Positions 40,846 to 47,943 of a stretch of DNA of 54,050 nt are shown here, piece by piece (position 1 is the stretch's first letter; each line of letters begins with the position of its first letter). Both the position numbers and the translations under genes were made by a program. The notes beneath the pieces are model-generated. The model was not told the origin of the DNA. It saw only the letters and a program-made list of their open reading frames with translations, and searched no databases. The stretch spans positions 1 through 54,050 of the forward strand of contig JAFGDQ010000029.1 in assembly GCA_016932015.1 (NCBI GenBank), given 5' to 3'. The DNA is from Spirochaetota bacterium. GTDB taxonomy: Bacteria; Spirochaetota; UBA4802; JAFGDQ01.

Positions 40846-41715
40846 TTGAAAGCAGTAACAATTGATAAAGAAAAATGCAATCTGTGTCTGGTTTGTGTTG
40901 AAACTTCAGCAGGCTGTTTCATGAAAAATGACGACAGCATTGAAGTTTTGGCTGATGATTTTACATGCGTGCTGTGCGGCCATTGCGTTGCGGCATGTCC
41001 CGTTAATGCCATTACGCATAATATTATGGATATGAGTAATTTTCCGGAGATTACCGGAGACGGAAAGCTTTCAACCGGTGATTTACTGCGGCATATGAGG
41101 GAAAGGCGAAGCCATCGCGCTTTTCTTGATAAGCAGGTGCCGAAAAAGGACCTTGAAAAACTGGCAGAAGCTGTACGCTATTCTCCTACAGGCCACAATG
41201 AGCAGACAGTAGAGCTTGTAATAATACAGAATCCTGAAAGAAGAAAAAAACTCTCAAACCTTGGCGTGGACTTTTACGCGGGGGTAGCGGATGAAGCTGA
41301 AAAGGGGCTTGAGGAAATGAAAGCTTCAGGCAAGGCAGCACCGGAACAGATTCTGGAATCCGAAAGAACAACCGGTTTTTTAAGGATGCTTGCCGGAGCC
41401 AGGGATGCCGGCCTTGACCCGCTTCTGTATGATGCGCCTGCTGTGTTTATTTTTCATTCAACCGCAAAGGCAGTTACAGCAAGCGAGAACTGCGTTATAG
41501 CAGCGGCAAATGCAGGCATGCTTGCAAGGACAATGGGGCTTGAGACAACGTTTGTTGCCCTGTTCGCGAGCGCAGCGAACACATATCCGCCTCTTACCGG
41601 AGAGCTCGGCCTGCCTGAGGGAAACAAGGTTTATGCTGTGCTTGTAGTCGGGTATCCGAAGATCAGGTATCTGCGCGCTGTTGACAGGAAGCAGGTTAGT
41701 GTAAGGTGGGAGTAG
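40846..41715 (+). CDS. Ferredoxin-nitroreductase fusion protein
   Basis: This 289-residue protein joins an N-terminal ferredoxin domain to an FMN-dependent nitroreductase domain. The Fe-S ligands are C11/C14/C17-type and C45/C48/C51/C55-type cysteines (CNLCLVCVE, CVLCGHCVAACP); the first site is irregular, because CVETSAGC replaces the usual CxxxCP. The flavin domain starts near 75 (MRERRSHRAFLDKQVP, the FMN-phosphate binding arginine-rich turn). Such fusions take electrons from low-potential ferredoxin or flavodoxin partners and reduce nitro compounds, quinones or similar in anaerobes. The start is TTG 40846 with GGGAGG 5 nt upstream. A perfect hairpin at 41728-41762 ends the gene. The 287-bp gap upstream contains a weak TTGACT at 40759. 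Confidence 0.88.
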   Translation: MKAVTIDKEKCNLCLVCVETSAGCFMKNDDSIEVLADDFTCVLCGHCVAACPVNAITHNIMDMSNFPEITGDGKLSTGDLLRHMRERRSHRAFLDKQVPKKDLEKLAEAVRYSPTGHNEQTVELVIIQNPERRKKLSNLGVDFYAGVADEAEKGLEEMKASGKAAPEQILESERTTGFLRMLAGARDAGLDPLLYDAPAVFIFHSTAKAVTASENCVIAAANAGMLARTMGLETTFVALFASAANTYPPLTGELGLPEGNKVYAVLVVGYPKIRYLRAVDRKQVSVRWE

Positions 41716-41727
41716 GCTGTTACGGAA

Positions 41728-41762
41728 ACAGCCGGATTGCAGTTTTTTGCTGATCCGGCTGT
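41728..41762 (+). terminator. Strong hairpin after the ferredoxin-nitroreductase gene
   Basis: ACAGCCGGAT (41728-41737) and ATCCGGCTGT (41753-41762) are perfect 10-bp arms with a 15-nt loop. The loop contains TTTTTT; AATTAAAAA follows. Its position 13 nt after the stop codon fits a terminator, although the U-tract lies in the loop rather than after the stem. Confidence 0.5.
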
Positions 41763-41807
41763 AATTAAAAACGTACAGATTTTGTAAGGCAATTTCCGGT
41801 TTTGTAT

Positions 41808-42038
41808 ACTGCCTGCTTCCGTAGCCGTATCGCCTTCTTCCGGTGCCATATTGCCTGCTTCCCGTACCATATCGCCTTCTTCCGGTACCACATCGGCATC
41901 TTCCTGTGCCATATCGCCTTCTTCCGGCGCAGCAACGCCATCTTCCTGAGCCATAACGGTAACTTCCGGTGCCATATTGCCTGCTTCCCGTACCATATCG
42001 CCTTCTTCCGGTACCATATCAGCATCTTCCTGTGCCAT
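41808..42038. repeat. 21-bp tandem repeat, eleven units, with higher-order duplication
   Basis: Eleven units of 21 bp fill this region. On the - strand they lie inside an open frame (41631-42065, ATG at 42065) and read as heptapeptides such as MAQEDAD, MVPEEGD, MVREAGN and MAPEEGD. The block MAQEDAD-(M/V)VPEEGD-MVREAGN-MAPE occurs twice, showing a duplicated larger unit. Because the period is a multiple of three, two other frames are also open (one rich in Arg/Lys/Trp, one on the + strand rich in Phe/His). The protein frame overlaps the end of the nitroreductase gene antisense and lacks a convincing ribosome binding site, so I call the DNA a repeat and leave coding open. It accounts for most of the 423-bp gap 41716-42138. 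Confidence 0.7.
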
Positions 42039-42138
42039 ACCGCCATCTACTCTCTGATAACGCAATCTTCCCTGAATTTGACGACATCTTTTCTATTTTT
42101 GTAAAGAGGCCCGGTTATGCGGAAATTTCGCCTACGGT

Positions 42139-42807
42139 TTAAACAGTGGGCGAAATTTCCGCTGCTGTCTCGTCAGTAATTTCATTATCATCTTCTTCTT
42201 CAGTGCTGCTTTCTCTGGCAATAAACTGTTTGTATTCAGGGGATGTTGATCCGAATGCAGAGCGTACAATGTGAAGACAGCGGACAAGTATGCTGTTTGC
42301 TTCTATGCATGCTTCGGAATATGAATCTCTTGCTGCCATTTCATCAGGAAGTATGAAAGCGGCATCATTTGTTTCCTTTTTCGCGTTATCAAGCTTATCT
42401 CCAAGGTCAGCTTCTGCTGTTTCAAAGAATTCAGACGCATTGGGTTCTGCTCTCATGAAGTCTGCCATATCTTCTGCTACTCTGATTACATCATCAGGAG
42501 TGGCTCCTTTTGAGGGCAGGGTACGCAGATTTTTACCTGCGCCGGGTACCAGCATAAGTATTACAGGCCTCCAGTGCTGTATCCATGTTACCAGTACATT
42601 TATGGCGGATTCTCTTTCCTCTCTTTCCCTGTCGCCCTGTACTGCTGCGCTCTGATATGCTTTCCATGTACTGTTTACATCTGCTGCTGCTCCATTTACG
42701 AGCCCGCTGACTGCGTTCAGAGCCGGAACGCTTTCTCCGGAATTTGCTATTAAGGCAGCAAGCCTGTTTATATCCCTGCGGATCATTGAATTGTTGCGTG
42801 ACGGCAT
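42139..42807 (-). CDS. Hypothetical helical cytoplasmic protein
   Basis: This 222-residue protein is not recognised. It is soluble, predicted to be nearly all helical, with no signal or membrane segment and a very acidic C-terminus (STEEEDDNEITDETAAEIS). Mid-protein segments such as VTWIQHWRPVILMLVPGAG and EASEFF-like helices suggest a helical bundle. Proteins of this general size and form occur as orphans in Bacteroidetes and spirochaetes (recollection, not checked). GGAGG sits about 8 nt before ATG 42807. A perfect 11-bp inverted repeat lies 34-66 nt upstream (42841-42873) and may be an operator. It is adjacent to, but on the opposite strand from, the CRISPR-Cas locus. Confidence 0.62.
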   Translation of the reverse strand: MPSRNNSMIRRDINRLAALIANSGESVPALNAVSGLVNGAAADVNSTWKAYQSAAVQGDREREERESAINVLVTWIQHWRPVILMLVPGAGKNLRTLPSKGATPDDVIRVAEDMADFMRAEPNASEFFETAEADLGDKLDNAKKETNDAAFILPDEMAARDSYSEACIEANSILVRCLHIVRSAFGSTSPEYKQFIARESSTEEEDDNEITDETAAEISPTV

Positions 42808-42840
42808 TTGATTACCTCCGGTTTTGTTGGTTTATTTTTT

Positions 42841-42873
42841 ATAATAAAATTCCGTCGCATGAAATTTTATTAT
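42841..42873 (-). promoter_or_regulatory. Perfect inverted repeat upstream of the 222-residue hypothetical gene
   Basis: ATAATAAAATT (42841-42851) and AATTTTATTAT (42863-42873) are perfect 11-bp arms around 11 nt. It lies in the 402-bp divergent gap (42808-43209) between this gene and the WYL regulator. It could be an operator or a leader hairpin. A 44-codon frame at 42960-43094 in the same gap has a poor ribosome-site spacing and is not called. Confidence 0.4.
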
Positions 42874-43128
42874 CGGAGTATTTTATTCAATTTTTTTTAC
42901 AGGTCAACCGGATTGTAATGAAACGTATGTAATGGGGAATGAATGCTACACAGAGGGGAATGAACGACATGGCGTGCTGTTTGGAGGGATCTGAAAATCA
43001 GGCTTTGAAAGAGTGTTTTGTCATTCTTTGTTTCCCGGGGATATTACTTAATTTATCAAATCCTGAATCCCGGTTTGTACTAATTATTCCGTAAAATGCC
43101 ATAAATTAAAAATTCAGTTAAAAAAACC

Positions 43129-43156
43129 TTGTAAACATATATTGTCTTTTTATAAA
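43129..43156 (+). promoter_or_regulatory. Promoter for the WYL regulator
   Basis: TTGTAA (43129-43134) and TATAAA (43151-43156) are spaced by 16 nt. The ATG at 43210 with GGGGAGG upstream follows after about 55 nt. This probably drives the WYL gene and possibly the whole cas operon. Confidence 0.4.
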
Positions 43157-43209
43157 TATTATATCTTGATTGCCCCGATCTCTGTTAAAACCAGCAAGGG
43201 GAGGTTCCC

Positions 43210-44166
43210 ATGAGCCAGACTGAACGCCTTGTATACATAACCCGCTGCCTCAAAGAATACGGTCAAATTGATAAACAAGGGGTATGCGAAAAATTCGAAG
43301 TAGACAGCCGTACTGTAGCCAGGGATATTGAATACCTCCGCGACAGGTGTGACTGCACAATTGAATATAACAGAAAAATTTCAAAATATACGGTAAAAGA
43401 GCCTGTTGATATTTTTTCTCCCGGAAGATACCTTCTTTTTTACGCTTATGTCAGCGGAATCGCGAAATCACTCTCCCTTATGCCGCTTGTTGCAGATGAA
43501 ATTTCCGAATGCATTACCAGAATACTTGATCGTTCCCATTCTCAGCTTGCTAACGCTATAATTTACCGGTTTCCTGTTGTGGAATCATACAATACGTATG
43601 TCCTTGATGAGCTTATTCAGTCATTTAAGGAACGCGTTATATGCGATATAGTATATATTAAGCCGGGTAATCCGGAGGAAAAAAGACAGATCGAGCCTTT
43701 CCGTTTCATTAATTATGACGGCCAGTGGTATGTGCTGGCGTTCTGCCACTCTTCAGGAGCTAAGAGGCAGTTTAATCTTTCCAGAATTTTATCTGCCGTA
43801 AGAACAACTGCGGCGTATTCTTCTCCTGTTAATGATGAAGAACTCGATAATATTGTGAAATCCGGTTTCGGTATAATGAGAACTGCGTTTGCTGAATCTG
43901 AGCCTTGTATGGTTATGATAAGGTTTTCCGGTAAAAGTGCTGCTATTGTTGCAGGTCAGGAGTGGCATCCGAAGCAGATAATTGAACGGAAAGAGGATGC
44001 AAACGGCCTCATTGTTGAGCTTACTGTTCCTGTAGAATCGTATGAAGAAATTATGCGGCGTGTTCTTTTTTACGGGCCTGAAGCTGAGGCTGTTTCACCG
44101 CTCGATTTCAGGGAAATGTGGCTTCGGAATATCCGTGAAATGTATAAAAAATACTGTGAAAAATGA
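43210..44166 (+). CDS. WYL-domain transcriptional regulator of the CRISPR-Cas locus
   Basis: This 318-residue protein has an N-terminal DeoR-like winged helix (ERLVYITRCLKEYGQIDKQG, then SRTVARDIEYLRD, ~1-55) and a central WYL domain (~135-210; IEPFRFINYDGQWYVLAFC holds the conserved W-Y-V in place of W-Y-L), followed by a C-terminal WCX-type extension. WYL proteins bind nucleic-acid-derived ligands and often control defence systems, including CRISPR-Cas. The gene lies 122 nt upstream of cas5c on the same strand, and a 31-bp near-perfect palindrome lies between them, a natural operator. The GGGGAGG site 6 nt before the ATG is strong. Whether it represses or activates cas genes cannot be told. 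Confidence 0.85.
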   Translation: MSQTERLVYITRCLKEYGQIDKQGVCEKFEVDSRTVARDIEYLRDRCDCTIEYNRKISKYTVKEPVDIFSPGRYLLFYAYVSGIAKSLSLMPLVADEISECITRILDRSHSQLANAIIYRFPVVESYNTYVLDELIQSFKERVICDIVYIKPGNPEEKRQIEPFRFINYDGQWYVLAFCHSSGAKRQFNLSRILSAVRTTAAYSSPVNDEELDNIVKSGFGIMRTAFAESEPCMVMIRFSGKSAAIVAGQEWHPKQIIERKEDANGLIVELTVPVESYEEIMRRVLFYGPEAEAVSPLDFREMWLRNIREMYKKYCEK

Positions 44167-44205
44167 AATTTTTCCGGGAAGGACATTATATGTCCGGGTG
44201 GGGGT

Positions 44206-44236
44206 GTATTATTAAGGGGTATCCCATTAATAATAC
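44206..44236. promoter_or_regulatory. 31-bp palindrome between the WYL gene and cas5c, probable operator
   Basis: GTATTATTAAGGGG (44206-44219) and CCCATTAATAATAC (44223-44236) are inverted at 13 of 14 positions around TAT. No T-run follows, so it is unlikely to be a terminator. It lies 52 nt upstream of cas5c and 40 nt after the WYL stop. A symmetric site of this size suits a dimeric winged-helix protein, most simply the WYL regulator itself (inference). Confidence 0.55.
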
Positions 44237-44288
44237 AGGCATAAGTGAACAAAATATTTATAAATATATTTTAAATAAGGAGGTAATA

Positions 44289-44954
44289 ATGTCATATACA
44301 GTCGAAATGGAAATTTCCGGCAATACGGCAATGTGGACAAGGCCTGATACCGGCGACTGCCCTGTAAGTTATCCTGCACCTACATATTCTGCTGTAAAAG
44401 GCATCTTTGAGTCCATTTTATGGGGGCCTGCGGTAGAAGTAATCCCTAAAAAAGTAGAAATTTGTTCTCCAGTGCAATACCATAATTACCAGACCAATTA
44501 TGGAGGGCCTTTACGAAAAAGTGGTGTTGTCACAAGTGGAGGCAGTTTTCAGTTACTTGCAACTGTGCTGATTGATGTCTGTTACCGATTATATGCTGAA
44601 GTAAATCCAACCTCGAAAAGCAATAAAGATAAAATTCCTGAAAGCGCCAAAAATTGGGACCGAAAGACTACTTCACCGGGTCACGCATATCAGGAAATTT
44701 TCAACAGAAGATTAAAACGCGGGCAATGTTTCACAATACCATGTCTTGGCTGGAAAGAATTCGGGCCTGATTATTTCGGAGCTTTCAGAGAAAATATAAT
44801 AGTACAAACAGGCTACTCCACAGAGATTCCATCCATGCTTAGAGAAGTATTTTCTCAAGGCTATAATTCAAAAGCATCCTTCTCTTATGACCAGAATGTA
44901 TTAATTAAAGACGGAGTCCTTGAATTCCCTTTAAAAGGAGAAAACCGATGCTGA
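44289..44954 (+). CDS. cas5c: Type I-C Cas5c (Cas5d), pre-crRNA endonuclease
   Basis: This 221-residue RAMP protein is the dedicated crRNA-processing nuclease of type I-C and a Cascade subunit that holds the 5' handle. The N-terminal RRM-type core shows MWTRPDTGDCPVSYPAPTYSAVKG, with the family hallmark SYPAPTYSA-xKG at about 26-36, and NYGGPLRKSG; given in parts here. I set the start at ATG 44289, which has a perfect AAGGAGG; an in-frame ATG 126 nt upstream would run through the palindrome and overlap the WYL gene. Its last codons overlap cas8c by 7 nt (ATGCTGA), so the two are coupled. No separate Cas6 is present, as expected for I-C. Confidence 0.9.
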   Translation: MSYTVEMEISGNTAMWTRPDTGDCPVSYPAPTYSAVKGIFESILWGPAVEVIPKKVEICSPVQYHNYQTNYGGPLRKSGVVTSGGSFQLLATVLIDVCYRLYAEVNPTSKSNKDKIPESAKNWDRKTTSPGHAYQEIFNRRLKRGQCFTIPCLGWKEFGPDYFGAFRENIIVQTGYSTEIPSMLREVFSQGYNSKASFSYDQNVLIKDGVLEFPLKGENRC

Positions 44955-47002
44955 ATGAATTAACTCAATTAGCTGTTGCGCTTGATTATGCAGGTATTTC
45001 ACCAAAAGAGTGGTCTCCATTTTTGAAACCATTACCTAAGGTCGGCAATAAAAACCCATGTTTCCATATATTTATTGGTAAAGATAATAATATAAAAAAT
45101 ATAGATTTAGTTAATCCTGATGTTGCAGTTTTATTGCGTAAATATGAACCAAGTAATGGAAATTCATTTCCGGGTTTTAACATTCAGCCTCTTTTTAGGC
45201 TAACGGGAGACGAACAAAAAAAGAAACTTAAAGACTGGAGGGATGCTAAAGAACCAATTAATTTTAAAATACTAAAGGAATGGTGCAGCAAAGATAACGA
45301 AAACTGGAGCGACAAAACTTTTTTAAAAATAAAAAAATGCCTGGTTGAGATACCAAAAGCATTTTTAAGTAAAGTAGATTCAGAAAAACAGAGTAATTCT
45401 GATGTAATAAAATTGATTGAACGCTGTATAAACTTACAAACAAATAATGAATTTCAACGTAAGCTTGAATTTTATATATGGGAAAAGTTTGAAAAAGGTG
45501 AATCTGTAAAGATATTACTGCCTTTACTTGTTTATGAAGGCGATGTTAAAAAAGAAAAAAGCAAAGATACAGGCAGTATATCAGTATTTCTAGATATACC
45601 AGACTGGAAGGATTTTCCAGTTACACATAAAAAAAGCATAGAATGGCTGAATGAAATTTTAGTTACTGATCATAACTACGATGCTGGTAGTTCTGGCGAT
45701 CTGGACGCCTACTGTAAAATTTTAGAAAATGCCTCTGCTAAATTGCCAGAGGTGAAATTGCCTGTAATCGCTAATGTTAAATTACGGGCTATGAACAGTG
45801 AGTCACCATGTCAGACCAGATATAACACCATTGATGCCGAATCATTTCCTGTCGGACAGGAAAGTCGTAAACTTGCTAAAGGTGCTCTTGAATGGCTTGG
45901 AGATGAATCCCGTGAAGGCGAAACATGGGGCAGAGCCGATGGAAGAGAATTGGTTTTTGCATATCCATCTATTCTGCCTGAAGTACCTTTAAAAATTACC
46001 GCCTGCTTCGGATCACATAAAAGCAATAATACCGAAGCAAGGTTTGCGGATGCAGCTCAGGATGTAATTAAAGGTCTTAAGGGTATTTCGAAAGACTTAA
46101 AGAATCTTCACCTTAACGTATTTTCACTCAAAAAAATGGATAAGGCAAGAACAAAGGTGGTATTCTATCGTAATTATTCCGCGCAAAGGCTTGCTGATGC
46201 TGCAAACGAATGGCAGGCCGGCTGCGAAAATATACCTGATATTTCTATACGTGCATGGACTGATAAAAAAGGCGAGTGGGATACTCATAAACCTGTAACT
46301 CCTTATCCTCTTCAAATAGCAAAGTGCTTAAACCGGGTATGGAAAATAGATGGGACAACAGAATGTGAGACACCTGTTATTGCTAATTCCAGGGGAATAG
46401 AACTGTTGCTTGAAGAACAATCTGAAATATTTGTTCCTCATTTACTCACCGTTTTGCTGCAAAATTCAAAGGGATTATTGTTATTTCTCGGTGGTGCCTT
46501 AAACAGGAACGAAATCGTTTCTCTAAAAGGATTAGATATTCATAAAATATTAATCCCTTCAATATTAGGGCTTTTGCTCTATAAGCTTAATCATAAAAAG
46601 GAGGTTTATATGAATAATACACCGTTTCTTGTGGGCAGAATGCTGAAATTAGCAGATGAGCTACATGCTCTTTACTGCAAAGAAGTGCGGGAAAACAATC
46701 TGCCACCGCAGTTAATAGGCAATACCTTAATGACTGCTGCTCTTGAGAGCCCGGAACAAGCTCTTTCACAGCTTGCTCTTCGATTAAAACCATATTATGG
46801 ATGGGCCAGGACTTTTCAGAAAGGGGAAAACGCTAAACTTGCAGGTTATTTTATCGGATTATACGCAAATACAGCCTCGCAACTTGCAGGTTTGAAATTA
46901 CCATCACGGTTCAATGATGCTGACCGTGCTCAGGTGCTGCTTGGATATCTTGCTTCAAATCCAAAAAAATCTGATAAGCCGGATTCATCAGATTCTAATT
47001 AA
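44948..47002 (+). CDS. cas8c: Type I-C Cas8c (Csd1), large Cascade subunit
   Basis: This 684-residue protein is the large subunit that recognises the PAM and positions Cas3. It is longer than many Csd1 proteins (about 560-600 residues). The N-terminus (LTQLAVALDYAGISP) and the WGRADGRELVFAYPSILPEVP segment are typical. The C-terminal ~130 residues form a helical domain equivalent to the small subunit; a strong internal start at 46610 would produce that part separately as Cas11c. GGAGAAAACC precedes the ATG, and it overlaps the cas5c stop by 7 nt. A Lys/Asp/Ser-rich tail ends the protein. It is 23 nt ahead of cas7c. Confidence 0.9.
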   Translation: MLNELTQLAVALDYAGISPKEWSPFLKPLPKVGNKNPCFHIFIGKDNNIKNIDLVNPDVAVLLRKYEPSNGNSFPGFNIQPLFRLTGDEQKKKLKDWRDAKEPINFKILKEWCSKDNENWSDKTFLKIKKCLVEIPKAFLSKVDSEKQSNSDVIKLIERCINLQTNNEFQRKLEFYIWEKFEKGESVKILLPLLVYEGDVKKEKSKDTGSISVFLDIPDWKDFPVTHKKSIEWLNEILVTDHNYDAGSSGDLDAYCKILENASAKLPEVKLPVIANVKLRAMNSESPCQTRYNTIDAESFPVGQESRKLAKGALEWLGDESREGETWGRADGRELVFAYPSILPEVPLKITACFGSHKSNNTEARFADAAQDVIKGLKGISKDLKNLHLNVFSLKKMDKARTKVVFYRNYSAQRLADAANEWQAGCENIPDISIRAWTDKKGEWDTHKPVTPYPLQIAKCLNRVWKIDGTTECETPVIANSRGIELLLEEQSEIFVPHLLTVLLQNSKGLLLFLGGALNRNEIVSLKGLDIHKILIPSILGLLLYKLNHKKEVYMNNTPFLVGRMLKLADELHALYCKEVRENNLPPQLIGNTLMTAALESPEQALSQLALRLKPYYGWARTFQKGENAKLAGYFIGLYANTASQLAGLKLPSRFNDADRAQVLLGYLASNPKKSDKPDSSDSN
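46610..47002 (+). CDS. cas11c: Cas11c small subunit from an internal start within cas8c
   Basis: Inside cas8c, in the same frame, ATG 46610 (codon 555) is preceded by a perfect AAGGAGG (46598-46604) at 5-nt spacing. Its product would be 130 residues, helical, starting MNNTPFLVGRML and ending with the Cas8c tail. Independent translation of the small subunit from such internal sites is established for type I-C, I-B and I-D systems, and two copies are needed per Cascade. The strength of this site within a coding region is hard to explain otherwise. This frame is not a separate gene but a nested product. Confidence 0.8.
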   Translation: MNNTPFLVGRMLKLADELHALYCKEVRENNLPPQLIGNTLMTAALESPEQALSQLALRLKPYYGWARTFQKGENAKLAGYFIGLYANTASQLAGLKLPSRFNDADRAQVLLGYLASNPKKSDKPDSSDSN

Positions 47003-47025
47003 ATTTAAAATACAGGAGAAATAAA

Positions 47026-47943
47026 ATGAAAAACGAAATCAAAAGAGCCACAGGCCTGCTTGTAATAGAAGTTGTTAATTCAAATCCCAACGGAGACCCG
47101 GACAGAGAAAGCGATCCTCGTCAGAGGCCGACCGGTATTGGCGAAATATCACCGGTGTCTTTCAAACGTAAATTAAGGGACCTTGTTGAAGATGCTGAAG
47201 GGCAGGTATTTAATGCTGTATGTGATAAACTAAAAATTGATAAAGATAAAAAAGCGAATTATAAAATACTGGAATCACGGGGAAGAAATCGTGATGAAAT
47301 AATAGCTGAGATGGGGAAAGATATTAAAAAATTTAATCACGAAGAATTTATTAATAGCAAGTTTGTAAAAAAATATTGGGATGCCAGGATTTTTGGAAAT
47401 ACTTTTTTAGAAAAAGAAGCTGATAAGGGCTATATAAAAACAGGGGTTGCCCAGTTTGTTATGGGCACATCGATTGCCCCTGTTCAGATAATACGGCATA
47501 CAAATACTAATAAACCTGGTGTTCAGGAAGGAAAAAATCAGGGCATGGCTCCGCTTGCTTACAGAATCGTAGAACACGGTGTATATTGCATGCCCTTCTA
47601 TATAAATCCAAGCAATGCACATAAATCAGGATGTACTACTGAGGATATAGAAATGTTAAAAGCGCTTATTCCTTACTCTTACGATCATACACGGTCTGCA
47701 ATTCGCCCAGACGTAAGGTTGCGTCATGCCTGGTATGTTGAACATAAGAATCCGCTTGGAAGCTGCGCTGATTATAAATTGATCGAAGCATTAATTCCAA
47801 AACCGAAAGAAAAGCTTAAAGTTGAAAACAATGATGATCTTAAATCGTCAAGTTCATGGGATGATTATGACGTGCCTTCAAGCCTTCCTGATGAATTCGT
47901 GTCAAAAGTTGAAAGCTGCGTTGACCTTATAGAGACCATATAA
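47026..47943 (+). CDS. cas7c: Type I-C Cas7c (Csd2), crRNA backbone subunit
   Basis: This 305-residue RAMP protein forms the helical backbone that covers the crRNA spacer. The N-terminal ATGLLVIEVVNSNPNGDPDR is the Csd2/Csh2 hallmark (given in part: NSNPNGDPD), followed by SPVSFKRKLRDLVED. Further signatures are RIFGNTFL and IKTGVAQFVMGTSIAPV. AGGAGA lies about 8 nt before ATG 47026. Its TAA stop shares its A with the ATG of cas3 (TAATG), so cas3 translation is coupled to cas7c. The C-terminal ~25 residues are Ser/Asp-rich and may be flexible. Confidence 0.92.
   Translation: MKNEIKRATGLLVIEVVNSNPNGDPDRESDPRQRPTGIGEISPVSFKRKLRDLVEDAEGQVFNAVCDKLKIDKDKKANYKILESRGRNRDEIIAEMGKDIKKFNHEEFINSKFVKKYWDARIFGNTFLEKEADKGYIKTGVAQFVMGTSIAPVQIIRHTNTNKPGVQEGKNQGMAPLAYRIVEHGVYCMPFYINPSNAHKSGCTTEDIEMLKALIPYSYDHTRSAIRPDVRLRHAWYVEHKNPLGSCADYKLIEALIPKPKEKLKVENNDDLKSSSSWDDYDVPSSLPDEFVSKVESCVDLIETI

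Noticed and set aside
41765..42104. Arg/Lys/Trp-rich and Phe/His-rich frames over the 21-bp repeats
   Set aside because: They are alternative frames of a repeat whose period is a multiple of three; neither has a ribosome binding site.
42960..43094. 44-codon + strand frame before the WYL gene
   Set aside because: The GAGGGG lies only one base from the ATG, too close for initiation, and the product looks random.
44163..44288. Upstream extension of cas5c to an ATG at 44163
   Set aside because: It would overlap the WYL gene and read through the 31-bp palindrome. ATG 44289 has a perfect AAGGAGG and gives the normal Cas5c N-terminus.
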